This document shows, one piece after another, positions 25,001 through 38,912 of a DNA stretch of 64,000 nucleotides. The stretch lies in the NCBI GenBank assembly GCA_946800325.1, contig OX326956.1:74163087-74227086 (forward strand). The letters run 5' to 3'. The translations under genes and the position numbers were made by a program. Within the stretch, counting starts at the first letter, position 1; every line of letters starts with the position of its first letter. Origin of the DNA: Luzula sylvatica (lineage: Eukaryota; Streptophyta; Magnoliopsida; Poales; Juncaceae). A model generated the notes under the pieces. That model was not told the DNA's origin and ran no database searches. It worked only from the letters and a program-made list of their open reading frames with translations.

Positions 25001-28000
25001 TTAATTCGGGTTCAAAATACGTAATTTCCCAAATTCGGCCGCGATGCTGCATTCCTCTCGTCGAGGCGAGCGATTTTGATATAAAGATCGTGCCATTTGG
25101 AGAAAGTATGAGAAAGTTACAATGTGATAATCTTCATATTCAATAATTCAGGATGAAATTACCAAAAAAACTGTATTTTATGTTAATTCGGGTTCAAAAT
25201 ACATAATTTCCCAAATTCATTCGCGCTGCTGTATTCCTCTCGCCGGGACGAGCGATTTTGATATAAAAATCGTGCTATTTGGAGAAAGATTGAGAAAGCC
25301 ACAATTGGACAATCTTCATATTCAATAATTCAAGAAGAAATTACAAAAAAAACTGTGTTTTTTGTTAATTCGGGTTCAAAATACGTAATTTCCCAAATTC
25401 GGCCGCGCTGCTGCATTGCTCTCGTTGAGGCGAGCGATTTTGATATAAAGATCGTGCCATTTGGAGAAAGTATGAGAAAGTTACAATGTGATAATCTTCG
25501 TATTCAATAATTCAGGATGAAATTACCAAAAAAACTGTATTTTCTGTTAATTCGGGTTCAAAATACATAATTTCCCAAATTCGTTCGCGTTGCTGTATTC
25601 CTCTGGCCGGGGCGAGCGATTTTGATATAAAAATCGTGCCATTTGGAGAAAGATTGAGAAATCCACAATTGGACAATCTTCATATTCAATAATTCAAGAA
25701 GAAATTACAAAAAAAACTATGTTTTTTGTTAATTCGGGTTCAAAATACGTAATTTCCCAAATTCGGCCGCGATGCTGCATTCCTCTCGTCGAGGCGAGCG
25801 ATTTTGATATAAAGATCGTGCCATTTGGAGAAAGTATGAGAAAGTTACAATGTGATAATCTTTATATTCAATAATTCAGGATGAAATTACCAAAAAAACT
25901 GTATTTTCTGTTAATTCGGGTTCAAAATACATAATTTGCCAAATTCGTTTGGACTGCTGTATTCCTCTCGCCGGGACGAGCGATTTTGATATAAAAATCG
26001 TGCCATTTGGAGAAATATTGAGAAAGCCACAATTGGACAATCTTCATATTCAATAATTCAAGAAGAAATTACAAAAAAACTGTGTTTTTTGTTAATTCGG
26101 GTTCAAAATACGTAATTTCCAAAATTCGGCCGCGATGCTGCATTCCTCTCGTCGAGCCGAGCGATTTTGATATAAAGATCGTGCCATTTGGAGAAAGTAT
26201 GAGAAAGTTACAATGTGATAATCTTCATATTCAATAATTCAGGATGAAATTACCAAAAAAACTGTATTTTCTGTTAATTCGGGTTCAAAATACATAATTT
26301 CCCAAATTCGTTCGCGCTGCTGTATTCCTCTCGCCGGGACGAGCGATTTTGATATAAAAATCGTGCTATTTGGAGAAAGATTGAGAAAGCCACAATTGGA
26401 CAATCTTCATATTCAATAATTCAAGAAGAAATTACAAAAAAACTGTGTTTTTTGTTAATTCGGGTTCAAAATACGTAATTTCCCAAATTCGGCCGCGTTG
26501 CTACATTCCTCTCGTCGAGGCAAGCGATTTTGATATAAAGATCGTGCCATTTGGAGAAAGTATGAGAAAGTTACAATGTGATAATCTTCATATTCAATAA
26601 TTCAGGATGAAATTACCAAAACAACTGTATTTTCTGTTAATTCGGGTTCAAAATACATAATTTCCCAAATTCGTTCGCGCTGCTGTATTCCTCTCGCCGG
26701 GACGAGCGATTTTGATATAAAAATCGTGCTATTTGGAGAAAGATTGAGAAATCCACAATTGGACAATCTTCATATTCAATAATTCAAGAAGAAATTACAA
26801 AAAAAACTGTGTTTTTTGTTAATTCGGGTTCAAAATACGTAATTTCCTAAATTCGGCCGCGTTGCTGCATTCCTCTCGTCGAGGCGAGCGATTTTGATAT
26901 AAAGATCGTGCCATTTGGAGAAAGTATGAGAAAGTTACAATGTGATAATCTTCGTATTCAATAATTCAGGATAAAATTACCAAAAAAACTGTATTTTCTG
27001 TTAATTCGGGTTCAAAATACATAATTTCCCAAATTCGTTCGCGCTGCTGTATTCCTCTGGCCAGGGCGAGAGATTTTGATATAAAAATCGTGCCATTTGG
27101 AGAAAGATTGAGAAATCCACAATTGGACAATCTTCATATTCAATAATTCAAGAAGAAATTACAAAAAATACTGTGTTTTTTGTTAATTCGGGTTCAAAAT
27201 ACGTAATTTCCCAAATTCGGCCGCGTTGCTGCATTCCTCTCGTCGAGGCGAGCGATTTTGATATAAAGATCGTGCCATTTGGAGAAAGTATGAGAAAGTT
27301 ACAATGTGATAATCTTTATATTCAATAATTCAGGATGAAATTACCAAAAAAACTGTATTTTCTGTTAATTCGTGTTCAAAATACATAATTTCCCAAATTC
27401 GTTTGGACTGCTGTATTCCTCTCGCCGGGACGAGCGATTTTGATATAAAAATCGTGCCATTTGGAGAAAGATTGAGAAAGCCACAATTGGACAATCTTCA
27501 TATTCAATAATTCAAGAAGAAATTACAAAAAAACTGTGTTTTTTGTTAATTCGGGTTCAAAAAACGTAATTTCCCAAATTCGGCCGCGAAGCTGCATTCC
27601 TCTCGTCGAGCCGAGCGATTTTGATATAAAGATCGTGCCATTTGGAGAAAGTATGAGAAAGTTACAATGTGATAATCTTCATATTCAATAATTCAGGATG
27701 AAATTACCAAAAAAACTGTATTTTCTGTTAATTCGGGTTCAAAATACATAATTTCCCAAATTCATTCGCGCTGCTGTATTCCTCTCGCCGGGACGAGCGA
27801 TTTTGATATAAAAATCGTGCTATTTGGAGAAAGATTGAGAAAGCCACAATTGGACAATCTTCATATTCAATAATTCAAGAAGAAATTACAAAAAAAACTG
27901 TGTTTTTTGTTAATTCGGGTTGAAAATACGTAATTTCCCAAATTCGGCCGCGTTGCTGCATTCCTCTCGTCGAGGCGAGCGATTTTGATATAAAGATCGT

Positions 28001-28367
28001 GCCATTTGGAGAAAGTATGAGAAAGTTACAATGTGATAATCTTGGTATTCAATAATTCAGGATGAAATTACCAAAAAAACTGTATTTTCTGTTAATTCGG
28101 GTTCAAAATACATAATTTCCCAAATTCGTTCGCGCTGCTGTATTCCTCTGGCCGGGGCGAGCGATTTTGATATAAAAATCGTGCCATTTGGAGAAAGATT
28201 GAGAAATCCACAATTGGACAATCTTCATATTCAATAATTCAAGAAGAAATTACAAAAAAAACTATGTTTTTTGTTAATTCGGGTTCAAAATACGTAATTT
28301 CCCAAATTCGGCCGCGATGCTGCATTCCTCTCGTCGAGGCGAGCGATTTTGATATAAAGATCGTGCC

Positions 28368-28549
28368 ATTTGGAGAAAGTATGAGAAAGTTACAATGTGA
28401 TAATCTTTATATTCAATAATTCAGGATGAAATTACCAAAAAAACTGTATTTTCTGTTAATTCGGGTTCAAAATACATAATTTCCCAAATTCGTTCGCGCT
28501 GCTGTATTCCTCTCGCCGGGACGAGCGATTTTGATATAAAAATCGTGCT
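28368..28549 (+). repeat. A2/A3 recombinant that shortens 14-mer copy 4
   Basis: The head is A2 (ctttatattc) and the tail is A3 (tttccca, cgttcgcgctg, gtgct). The neighbouring complete copies have A2(tttgcca)-B-A3 here. Fusing them removes two monomers and explains the 12-monomer, 2182-bp copy. The switch lies between about 28409 and 28484. Confidence 0.8.
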
Positions 28550-31500
28550 ATTTGGAGAAAGATTGAGAAAGCCACAATTGGACAATCTTCATATTCAATA
28601 ATTCAAGAAGAAATTACAAAAAAACTGTGTTTTTTGTTAATTCGGGTTCAAAATACGTAATTTCCCAAATTCGGCCGCGTTGCTACATTCCTCTCGTCGA
28701 GGCAAGCGATTTTGATATAAAGATCGTGCCATTTGGAGAAAGTATGAGAAAGTTACAATGTGATAATCTTCATATTCAATAATTCAGGATGAAATTACCA
28801 AAACAACTGTATTTTCTGTTAATTCGGGTTCAAAATACATAATTTCCCAAATTCGTTCGCGCTGCTGTATTCCTCTCGCCGGGACGAGCGATTTTGATAT
28901 AAAAATCGTGCTATTTGGAGAAAGATTGAGAAATCCACAATTGGACAATCTTCATATTCAATAATTCAAGAAGAAATTACAAAAAAAACTGTGTTTTTTG
29001 TTAATTCGGGTTCAAAATACGTAATTTCCTAAATTCGGCCGCGTTGCTGCATTCCTCTCGTCGAGGCGAGCGATTTTGATATAAAGATCGTGCCATTTGG
29101 AGAAAGTATGAGAAAGTTACAATGTGATAATCTTCGTATTCAATAATTCAGGATAAAATTACCAAAAAAACTGTATTTTCTGTTAATTCGGGTTCAAAAT
29201 ACATAATTTCCCAAATTCGTTCGCGCTGCTGTATTCCTCTGGCCAGGGCGAGAGATTTTGATATAAAAATCGTGCCATTTGGAGAAAGATTGAGAAATCC
29301 ACAATTGGACAATCTTCATATTCAATAATTCAAGAAGAAATTACAAAAAATACTGTGTTTTTTGTTAATTCGGGTTCAAAATACGTAATTTCCCAAATTC
29401 GGCCGCGTTGCTGCATTCCTCTCGTCGAGGCGAGCGATTTTGATATAAAGATCGTGCCATTTGGAGAAAGTATGAGAAAGTTACAATGTGATAATCTTTA
29501 TATTCAATAATTCAGGATGAAATTACCAAAAAAACTGTATTTTCTGTTAATTCGTGTTCAAAATACATAATTTCCCAAATTCGTTTGGACTGCTGTATTC
29601 CTCTCGCCGGGACGAGCGATTTTGATATAAAAATCGTGCCATTTGGAGAAAGATTGAGAAAGCCACAATTGGACAATCTTCATATTCAATAATTCAAGAA
29701 GAAATTACAAAAAAACTGTGTTTTTTGTTAATTCGGGTTCAAAAAACGTAATTTCCCAAATTCGGCCGCGAAGCTGCATTCCTCTCGTCGAGCCGAGCGA
29801 TTTTGATATAAAGATCGTGCCATTTGGAGAAAGTATGAGAAAGTTACAATGTGATAATCTTCATATTCAATAATTCAGGATGAAATTACCAAAAAAACTG
29901 TATTTTCTGTTAATTCGGGTTCAAAATACATAATTTCCCAAATTCATTCGCGCTGCTGTATTCCTCTCGCCGGGACGAGCGATTTTGATATAAAAATCGT
30001 GCTATTTGGAGAAAGATTGAGAAAGCCACAATTGGACAATCTTCATATTCAATAATTCAAGAAGAAATTACAAAAAAAACTGTGTTTTTTGTTAATTCGG
30101 GTTGAAAATACGTAATTTCCCAAATTCGGCCGCGTTGCTGCATTCCTCTCGTCGAGGCGAGCGATTTTGATATAAAGATCGTGCCATTTGGAGAAAGTAT
30201 GAGAAAGTTACAATGTGATAATCTTGGTATTCAATAATTCAGGATGAAATTACCAAAAAAACTGTATTTTCTGTTAATTCGGGTTCAAAATACATAATTT
30301 CCCAAATTCGTTCGCGCTGCTGTATTCCTCTGGCCGGGGCGAGCGATTTTGATATAAAAATCGTGCCATTTGGAGAAAGATTGAGAAATCCACAATTGGA
30401 CAATCTTCATATTCAATAATTCAAGAAGAAATTACAAAAAAAACTATGTTTTTTGTTAATTCGGGTTCAAAATACGTAATTTCCCAAATTCGGCCGCGAT
30501 GCTGCATTCCTCTCGTCGAGGCGAGCGATTTTGATATAAAGATCGTGCCATTTGGAGAAAGTATGAGAAAGTTACAATGTGATAATCTTTATATTCAATA
30601 ATTCAGGATGAAATTACCAAAAAAACTGTATTTTCTGTTAATTCGGGTTCAAAATACATAATTTGCCAAATTCGTTTGGACTGCTGTATTCCTCTCGCCG
30701 GGACGAGCGATTTTGATATAAAAATCGTGCCATTTGGAGAAATATTGAGAAAGCCACAATTGGACAATCTTCATATTCAATAATTCAAGAAGAAATTACA
30801 AAAAAACTGTGTTTTTTGTTAATTCGGGTTCAAAATACGTAATTTCCAAAATTCGGCCGCGATGCTGCATTCCTCTCGTCGAGCCGAGCGATTTTGATAT
30901 AAAGATCGTGCCATTTGGAGAAAGTATGAGAAAGTTACAATGTGATAATCTTCATATTCAATAATTCAGGATGAAATTACCAAAAAAACTGTATTTTCTG
31001 TTAATTCGGGTTCAAAATACATAATTTCCCAAATTCGTTCGCGCTGCTGTATTCCTCTCGCCGGGACGAGCGATTTTGATATAAAAATCGTGCTATTTGG
31101 AGAAAGATTGAGAAAGCCACAATTGGACAATCTTCATATTCAATAATTCAAGAAGAAATTACAAAAAAACTGTGTTTTTTGTTAATTCGGGTTCAAAATA
31201 CGTAATTTCCCAAATTCGGCCGCGTTGCTACATTCCTCTCGTCGAGGCAAGCGATTTTGATATAAAGATCGTGCCATTTGGAGAAAGTATGAGAAAGTTA
31301 CAATGTGATAATCTTCATATTCAATAATTCAGGATGAAATTACCAAAACAACTGTATTTTCTGTTAATTCGGGTTCAAAATACATAATTTCCCAAATTCG
31401 TTCGCGCTGCTGTATTCCTCTCGCCGGGACGAGCGATTTTGATATAAAAATCGTGCTATTTGGAGAAAGATTGAGAAATCCACAATTGGACAATCTTCAT

Positions 31501-33820
31501 ATTCAATAATTCAAGAAGAAATTACAAAAAAAACTGTGTTTTTTGTTAATTCGGGTTCAAAATACGTAATTTCCTAAATTCGGCCGCGTTGCTGCATTCC
31601 TCTCGTCGAGGCGAGCGATTTTGATATAAAGATCGTGCCATTTGGAGAAAGTATGAGAAAGTTACAATGTGATAATCTTCGTATTCAATAATTCAGGATA
31701 AAATTACCAAAAAAACTGTATTTTCTGTTAATTCGGGTTCAAAATACATAATTTCCCAAATTCGTTCGCGCTGCTGTATTCCTCTGGCCAGGGCGAGAGA
31801 TTTTGATATAAAAATCGTGCCATTTGGAGAAAGATTGAGAAATCCACAATTGGACAATCTTCATATTCAATAATTCAAGAAGAAATTACAAAAAATACTG
31901 TGTTTTTTGTTAATTCGGGTTCAAAATACGTAATTTCCCAAATTCGGCCGCGTTGCTGCATTCCTCTCGTCGAGGCGAGCGATTTTGATATAAAGATCGT
32001 GCCATTTGGAGAAAGTATGAGAAAGTTACAATGTGATAATCTTTATATTCAATAATTCAGGATGAAATTACCAAAAAAACTGTATTTTCTGTTAATTCGT
32101 GTTCAAAATACATAATTTCCCAAATTCGTTTGGACTGCTGTATTCCTCTCGCCGGGACGAGCGATTTTGATATAAAAATCGTGCCATTTGGAGAAAGATT
32201 GAGAAAGCCACAATTGGACAATCTTCATATTCAATAATTCAAGAAGAAATTACAAAAAAACTGTGTTTTTTGTTAATTCGGGTTCAAAAAACGTAATTTC
32301 CCAAATTCGGCCGCGAAGCTGCATTCCTCTCGTCGAGCCGAGCGATTTTGATATAAAGATCGTGCCATTTGGAGAAAGTATGAGAAAGTTACAATGTGAT
32401 AATCTTCATATTCAATAATTCAGGATGAAATTACCAAAAAAACTGTATTTTCTGTTAATTCGGGTTCAAAATACATAATTTCCCAAATTCATTCGCGCTG
32501 CTGTATTCCTCTCGCCGGGACGAGCGATTTTGATATAAAAATCGTGCTATTTGGAGAAAGATTGAGAAAGCCACAATTGGACAATCTTCATATTCAATAA
32601 TTCAAGAAGAAATTACAAAAAAAACTGTGTTTTTTGTTAATTCGGGTTGAAAATACGTAATTTCCCAAATTCGGCCGCGTTGCTGCATTCCTCTCGTCGA
32701 GGCGAGCGATTTTGATATAAAGATCGTGCCATTTGGAGAAAGTATGAGAAAGTTACAATGTGATAATCTTGGTATTCAATAATTCAGGATGAAATTACCA
32801 AAAAAACTGTATTTTCTGTTAATTCGGGTTCAAAATACATAATTTCCCAAATTCGTTCGCGCTGCTGTATTCCTCTGGCCGGGGCGAGCGATTTTGATAT
32901 AAAAATCGTGCCATTTGGAGAAAGATTGAGAAATCCACAATTGGACAATCTTCATATTCAATAATTCAAGAAGAAATTACAAAAAAAACTGTGTTTTTTG
33001 TTAATTCGGGTTCAAAATACGTAATTTCCCAAATTCGGCCGCGATGCTGCATTCCTCTCGTCGAGGCGAGCGATTTTGATATAAAGATCGTGCCATTTGG
33101 AGAAAGTATGAGAAAGTTACAATGTGATAATCTTTATATTCAATAATTCAGGATGAAATTACCAAAAAAACTGTATTTTCTGTTAATTCGGGTTCAAAAT
33201 ACATAATTTGCCAAATTCGTTTGGACTGCTGTATTCCTCTCGCCGGGACGAGCGATTTTGATATAAAAATCGTGCCATTTGGAGAAATATTGAGAAAGCC
33301 ACAATTGGACAATCTTTATATTCAATAATTCAAGAAGAAATTACAAAAAAACTGTGTTTTTTGTTAATTCGGGTTCAAAATACGTAATTTCCAAAATTCG
33401 GCCGCGATGCTGCATTCCTCTCGTCGAGCCGAGCGATTTTGATATAAAGATCGTGCCATTTGGAGAAAGTATGAGAAAGTTACAATGTGATAATCTTCAT
33501 ATTCAATAATTCAGGATGAAATTACCAAAAAAACTGTATTTTCTGTTAATTCGGGTTCAAAATACATAATTTCCCAAATTCGTTCGCGCTGCTGTATTCC
33601 TCTCGCCGGGACGAGCGATTTTGATATAAAAATCGTGCTATTTGGAGAAAGATTGAGAAAGCCACAATTGGACAATCTTCATATTCAATAATTCAAGAAG
33701 AAATTACAAAAAAACTGTGTTTTTTGTTAATTCGGGTTCAAAATACGTAATTTCCCAAATTCGGCCGCGCAGCTGCATTCCTCTCGTCGAGGCAAGCGAT
33801 TTTGATATAAAGATCGTGCC

Positions 33821-36004
33821 ATTTGGAGAAAGTATGAGAAAGTTACAATCTGATAATCTTCATATTCAATAATTCAGGATGAAATTACCAAAACAACTGT
33901 ATTTTCTGTTAATTCGGGTTCAAAATACATAATTTCCCAAATTCGTTCGCGCTGCTGTATTCCTCTCGCCGGGACGAGCGATTTTGATATAAAAATCGTG
34001 CTATTTGGAGAAAGATTGAGAAATCCACAATTGGACAATCTTCATATTCAATAATTCAAGAAGAAATTACAAAAAAAACTGTGTTTTTTGTTAATTCGGG
34101 TTCAAAATACGTAATTTCCTAAATTCGGCCGCGTTGCTGCATTCCTCTCGTCGAGGCGAGCGATTTTGATATAAAGATCGTGCCATTTGGAGAAAGTATG
34201 AGAAAGTTACAATGTGATAATCTTCGTATTCAATAATTCAGGATGAAATTACCAAAAAAACTGTATTTTCTGTTAATTCGGGTTCAAAATACATAATTTC
34301 CCAAATTCGTTCGCGCTGCTGTATTCCTCTGGCCGGGGCGAGCGATTTTGATATAAAAATCGTGCCATTTGGAGAAAGATTGAGAAATCCACAATTGGAC
34401 AATCTTCATATTCAATAATTCAAGAAGAAATTACAAAAAAAACTGTGTTTTTTGTTAATTCGGGTTCAAAATACGTAATTTCCCAAATTCGGCCGCGCTG
34501 CTGCATTCCTCTCGTCGAGGCAAGCGATTTTGATATAAAGATCGTGCCATTTGGAGAAAGTATGAGAAAGTTACAATGTGATAATCTTCATATTCAATAA
34601 TTCAGGATGAAATTACCAAAACAACTGTATTTTCTGTTAATTCGGGTTCAAAATACATAATTTCCCAAATTCGTTCACGCTGCTGTATTCCTCTCGCCGG
34701 GACGAGCGATTTTGATATAAAAATCGTGCTATTTGGAGAAAGATTGAGAAATCCACAATTGGACAATCTTCATATTCAATAATTCAAGAAGAAATTACAA
34801 AAAAAACTGTGTTTTTTGTTAATTCGGGTTCAAAATACGTAATTTCCTAAATTCGGCCGCGTTGCTGCATTCCTCTCGTCGAGGCGAGCGATTTTGATAT
34901 AAAGATCGTGCCATTTGGAGAAAGTATGAGAAAGTTACAATGTGATAATCTTCGTATTCAATAATTCAGGATGAAATTACCAAAAAAACTGTATTTTCTG
35001 TTAATTCGGGTTCAAAATACATAATTTCCCAAATTCGTTCGCGCTGCTGTATTCCTCTGGCCGGGGCGAGCGATTTTGATATAAAAATCGTGCCATTTGG
35101 AGAAAGATTGAGAAATCCACAATTGGACAATCTTCATATTCAATAATTCAAGAAGAAATTACAAAAAAAACTGTGTTTTTTGTTAATTCGGGTTCAAAAT
35201 ACGTAATTTCCCAAATTCGGCCGCGTTGCTGCATTCCTCTCGTCGAGGCAAGCGATTTTGATATAAAGATCGTGCCATTTGGAGAAAGTATGAGAAAGTT
35301 ACAATGTGATAATCTTCATATTCAATAATTCAGGATGAAATTACCAAAACAACTGTATTTTCTGTTAATTCGGGTTCAAAATACATAATTTCCCAAATTC
35401 GTTCACGCTGCTGTATTCCTCTCGCCGGGACGAGCGATTTTGATATAAAAATCGTGCTATTTGGAGAAAGATTGAGAAATCCACAATTGGACAATCTTCA
35501 TATTCAATAATTCAAGAAGAAATTACAAAAAAAACTGTGTTTTTTGTTAATTCGGGTTCAAAATACGTAATTTCCTAAATTCGGCCGCGTTGCTGCATTC
35601 CTCTCGTCGAGGCGAGCGATTTTGATATAAAGATCGTGCCATTTGGAGAAAGTATGAGAAAGTTACAATGTGATAATCTTCGTATTCAATAATTCAGGAT
35701 GAAATTACCAAAAAAACTGTATTTTCTGTTAATTCGGGTTCAAAATACATAATTTCCCAAATTCGTTCGCGCTGCTGTATTCCTCTGGCCGGGGCGAGCG
35801 ATTTTGATATAAAAATCGTGCCATTTGGAGAAAGATTGAGAAATCCACAATTGGACAATCTTCATATTCAATAATTCAAGAAGAAATTACAAAAAAAACT
35901 GTGTTTTTTGTTAATTCGGGTTCAAAATACGTAATTTCCCAAATTCGGCCGCGTTGCTGCATTCCTCTCGTCGAGGTGAGCGATTTTGATATAAAGATCG
36001 TGCC
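33821..36004 (+). repeat. 4-mer HOR, three copies (728 bp each)
   Basis: The copies start at 33821, 34549 and 35277. Each is A5-B(tttcctaaatt)-A1-B. The second and third share ttcacgctgctg in A5. The first copy is also the end of the 14-mer array, so the 4-mer grew from the A5-B-A1-B part of that unit. Confidence 0.85.
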
Positions 36005-36367
36005 ATTTGGAGAAAGTATGAGAAAGTTACAATGTGATAATCTTTATATTCAATAATTCAGGATGAAATTACCAAAAAAACTGTATGTTCTATTAATTCG
36101 GGTTCAAAATACATAATTTCCCAAATTCGTTTGGACTGCTGTATTCCTCTCGCCGGGACGAGCGATTTTGATATAAAAATCGTGCCATTTGGAGAAAGAT
36201 TGAGAAAGCCACAATTGGACAATCTTCATATTCAATAATTCAAGAAGAAATTACAAAAAAACTGTGTTTTTTGTTAATTCGGGTTCAAAATACGTAATTT
36301 CCCAAATTCGGCCGCGCTGCTGCATTCCTCTCGTCGAGGCGAGCGATTTTGATATAAAGATCGTGCC
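36005..36367 (+). repeat. Linking A2-B dimer
   Basis: A2 here has tatgttctattaattcggg and cgtttggactg, followed by an ordinary B. It joins the 4-mer block to the 6-mer block and resembles the A2(ttctatt) dimers at 16732 and 42366. Confidence 0.7.
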
Positions 36368-38912
36368 ATTTGGAGAACGTATGAGAAAGTTACAATGTGA
36401 TAATCTTCATATTCAATAATTCAGGATGAAATTACCAAAAAAACTGTATTATCTGTTAATTCGGGTTCAAAATTCATAATTTCCCAAATTCGTTCGCGCT
36501 GCTGTATTCCTCTCACCGGGACGAGCGATTTTGATATAAAAATCGTGCTATTTGGAGAAAGATTGAGAAAGCCACAATTGGACAATCTTCATATTCAATA
36601 ATTCAAGAAGAAATTACAAAAAAAATTTGTTTTTTGTTAATTCGGGTTCAAAATACGTAATTTCCCAAATTCGGCCGCGCTGCTGCATTCCTCTCGTCGA
36701 GGCGAGCGATTTTGATATAAAGATCGTGCCATTTGGAGAAAGTATGAGAAAGTTACAATGTGATAATCTTCGTATTCAATAATTCAGGATGAAATTACCA
36801 AAAAAACTGTATTATCTGTTAATTCGGGTTCAAAATACATAATTTCCCAAATTCGTTCGCGCTGCTGTATTCCTCTCGCCGGGACGAGCGATTTTGATAT
36901 AAAAATCGTGCTATTTGGAGAAAGATTGAGAAAGCCACAATTGGACAATCTTCATATTTAATAATTCAAGAAGAAATTACAAAAAAAACTGTATTTTTTG
37001 TTAATTCGGGTTCAAAATACGTAATTTCCCAAATTCGGCCGCGCTGCTGCATTCCTCTCGTCGAGGCGAGCGATTTTGATATAAAGATCGTGCCATTTGG
37101 AGAAAGTATGAGAAAGTTACAATGTGATAATCTTCGTATTCAATAATTCAGGATGAAATTACCAAAAAAACTGTATTATCTGTTAATTCGGGTTCAAAAT
37201 ACATAATTTCCCAAATTCGTTCGCGCTGCTGTATTCCTCTCGCCGGGACGAGCGATTTTGATATAAAAATCGTGCTATTTGGAGAAAGATTGAGAAAGCC
37301 ACAATTGGACAATCTTCATATTTAATAATTCAAGAAGAAATTACAAAAAAAACTGTATTTTTTGTTAATTCGGGTTCAAAATACGTAATTTCCCAAATTC
37401 GGCCGCGCTGCTGCATTCCTCTCGTCGAGGCGAGCGATTTTGATATAAAGATCGTGCCATTTGGAGAACGTATGAGAAAGTTACAATGTGATAATCTTCA
37501 TATTCAATAATTCAGGATGAAATTACCAAAAAAACTGTATTATCTGTTAATTCGGGTTCAAAATTCATAATTTCCCAAATTCGTTCGCGCTGCTGTATTC
37601 CTCTCACCGGGACGAGCGATTTTGATATAAAAATCGTGCTATTTGGAGAAAGATTGAGAAAGCCACAATTGGACAATCTTCATATTCAATAATTCAAGAA
37701 GAAATTACAAAAAAAATTTGTTTTTTGTTAATTCGGGTTCAAAATACGTAATTTCCCAAATTCGGCCGCGCTGCTGCATTCCTCTCGTCGAGGCGAGCGA
37801 TTTTGATATAAAGATCGTGCCATTTGGAGAAAGTATGAGAAAGTTACAATGTGATAATCTTCGTATTCAATAATTCAGGATGAAATTACCAAAAAAACTG
37901 TATTATCTGTTAATTCGGGTTCAAAATACATAATTTCCCAAATTCGTTCGCGCTGCTGTATTCCTCTCGCCGGGACGAGCGATTTTGATATAAAAATCGT
38001 GCTATTTGGAGAAAGATTGAGAAAGCCACAATTGGACAATCTTCATATTTAATAATTCAAGAAGAAATTACAAAAAAAACTGTATTTTTTGTTAATTCGG
38101 GTTCAAAATACGTAATTTCCCAAATTCGGCCGCGCTGCTGCATTCCTCTCGTCGAGGCGAGCGATTTTGATATAAAGATCGTGCCATTTGGAGAAAGTAT
38201 GAGAAAGTTACAATGTGATAATCTTCGTATTCAATAATTCAGGATGAAATTACCAAAAAAACTGTATTATCTGTTAATTCGGGTTCAAAATACATAATTT
38301 CCCAAATTCGTTCGCGCTGCTGTATTCCTCTCGCCGGGACGAGCGATTTTGATATAAAAATCGTGCTATTTGGAGAAAGATTGAGAAAGCCACAATTGGA
38401 CAATCTTCATATTTAATAATTCAAGAAGAAATTACAAAAAAAACTGTATTTTTTGTTAATTCGGGTTCAAAATACGTAATTTCCCAAATTCGGCCGCGCT
38501 GCTGCATTCCTCTCGTCGAGGCGAGCGATTTTGATATAAAGATCGTGCCATTTGGAGAACGTATGAGAAAGTTACAATGTGATAATCTTCATATTCAATA
38601 ATTCAGGATGAAATTACCAAAAAAACTGTATTATCTGTTAATTCGGGTTCAAAATTCATAATTTCCCAAATTCGTTCGCGCTGCTGTATTCCTCTCACCG
38701 GGACGAGCGATTTTGATATAAAAATCGTGCTATTTGGAGAAAGATTGAGAAAGCCACAATTGGACAATCTTCATATTCAATAATTCAAGAAGAAATTACA
38801 AAAAAAATTTGTTTTTTGTTAATTCGGGTTCAAAATACGTAATTTCCCAAATTCGGCCGCGCTGCTGCATTCCTCTCGTCGAGGCGAGCGATTTTGATAT
38901 AAAGATCGTGCC
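36368..38912 (+). repeat. Very homogeneous 6-mer HOR, 2.3 copies (1091 bp)
   Basis: The copies are 36368-37458, 37459-38549 and a partial copy to 38912. Each runs A(gagaacgtatg, aaattcataat, ctcaccggga)-B(aaaaaatttg)-A(cgtattc, attatctg)-B(catatttaat)-A(cgtattc, attatctg)-B(catatttaat). I saw no difference between the two full copies by eye. Inside each unit the last two dimers are themselves matching copies 364 bp apart, so the block is a dimer duplication nested in a 6-mer duplication. It is probably the youngest expansion in the window. Confidence 0.85.

Larger units (their letters stand above)
20188..34366 (+). repeat. 14-mer HOR family, six copies (2545 bp when complete)
   Basis: Copy starts, taken at the aaaaaatactg B, are 20188, 22006, 24550, 27095, 29277 and 31822, with lengths of 1818, 2544, 2545, 2182, 2545 and 2545 bp. 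The full order of A subtypes is A2(cgtgttc)-A3(aattcattcg)-A1-A2(tttgcca)-A3-A5-A1, each paired with a B. The unit therefore holds two versions of an A1-A2-A3 trio plus an A5 dimer. The second trio is marked by tttgcca in A2, gaaatattg plus tttccaaaatt in its B, and usually gagccgag. Copies 4 to 6 share aaaaaacg and gggttgaaaat in B and cttggtattc in A1; aggataaaatt with ctggccagggcgagag in A1 occurs at 26912, 29094 and 31639. In copy 2 the A5 dimer is replaced by an attatctg A and an aaaaaatttg B. Confidence 0.85.
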
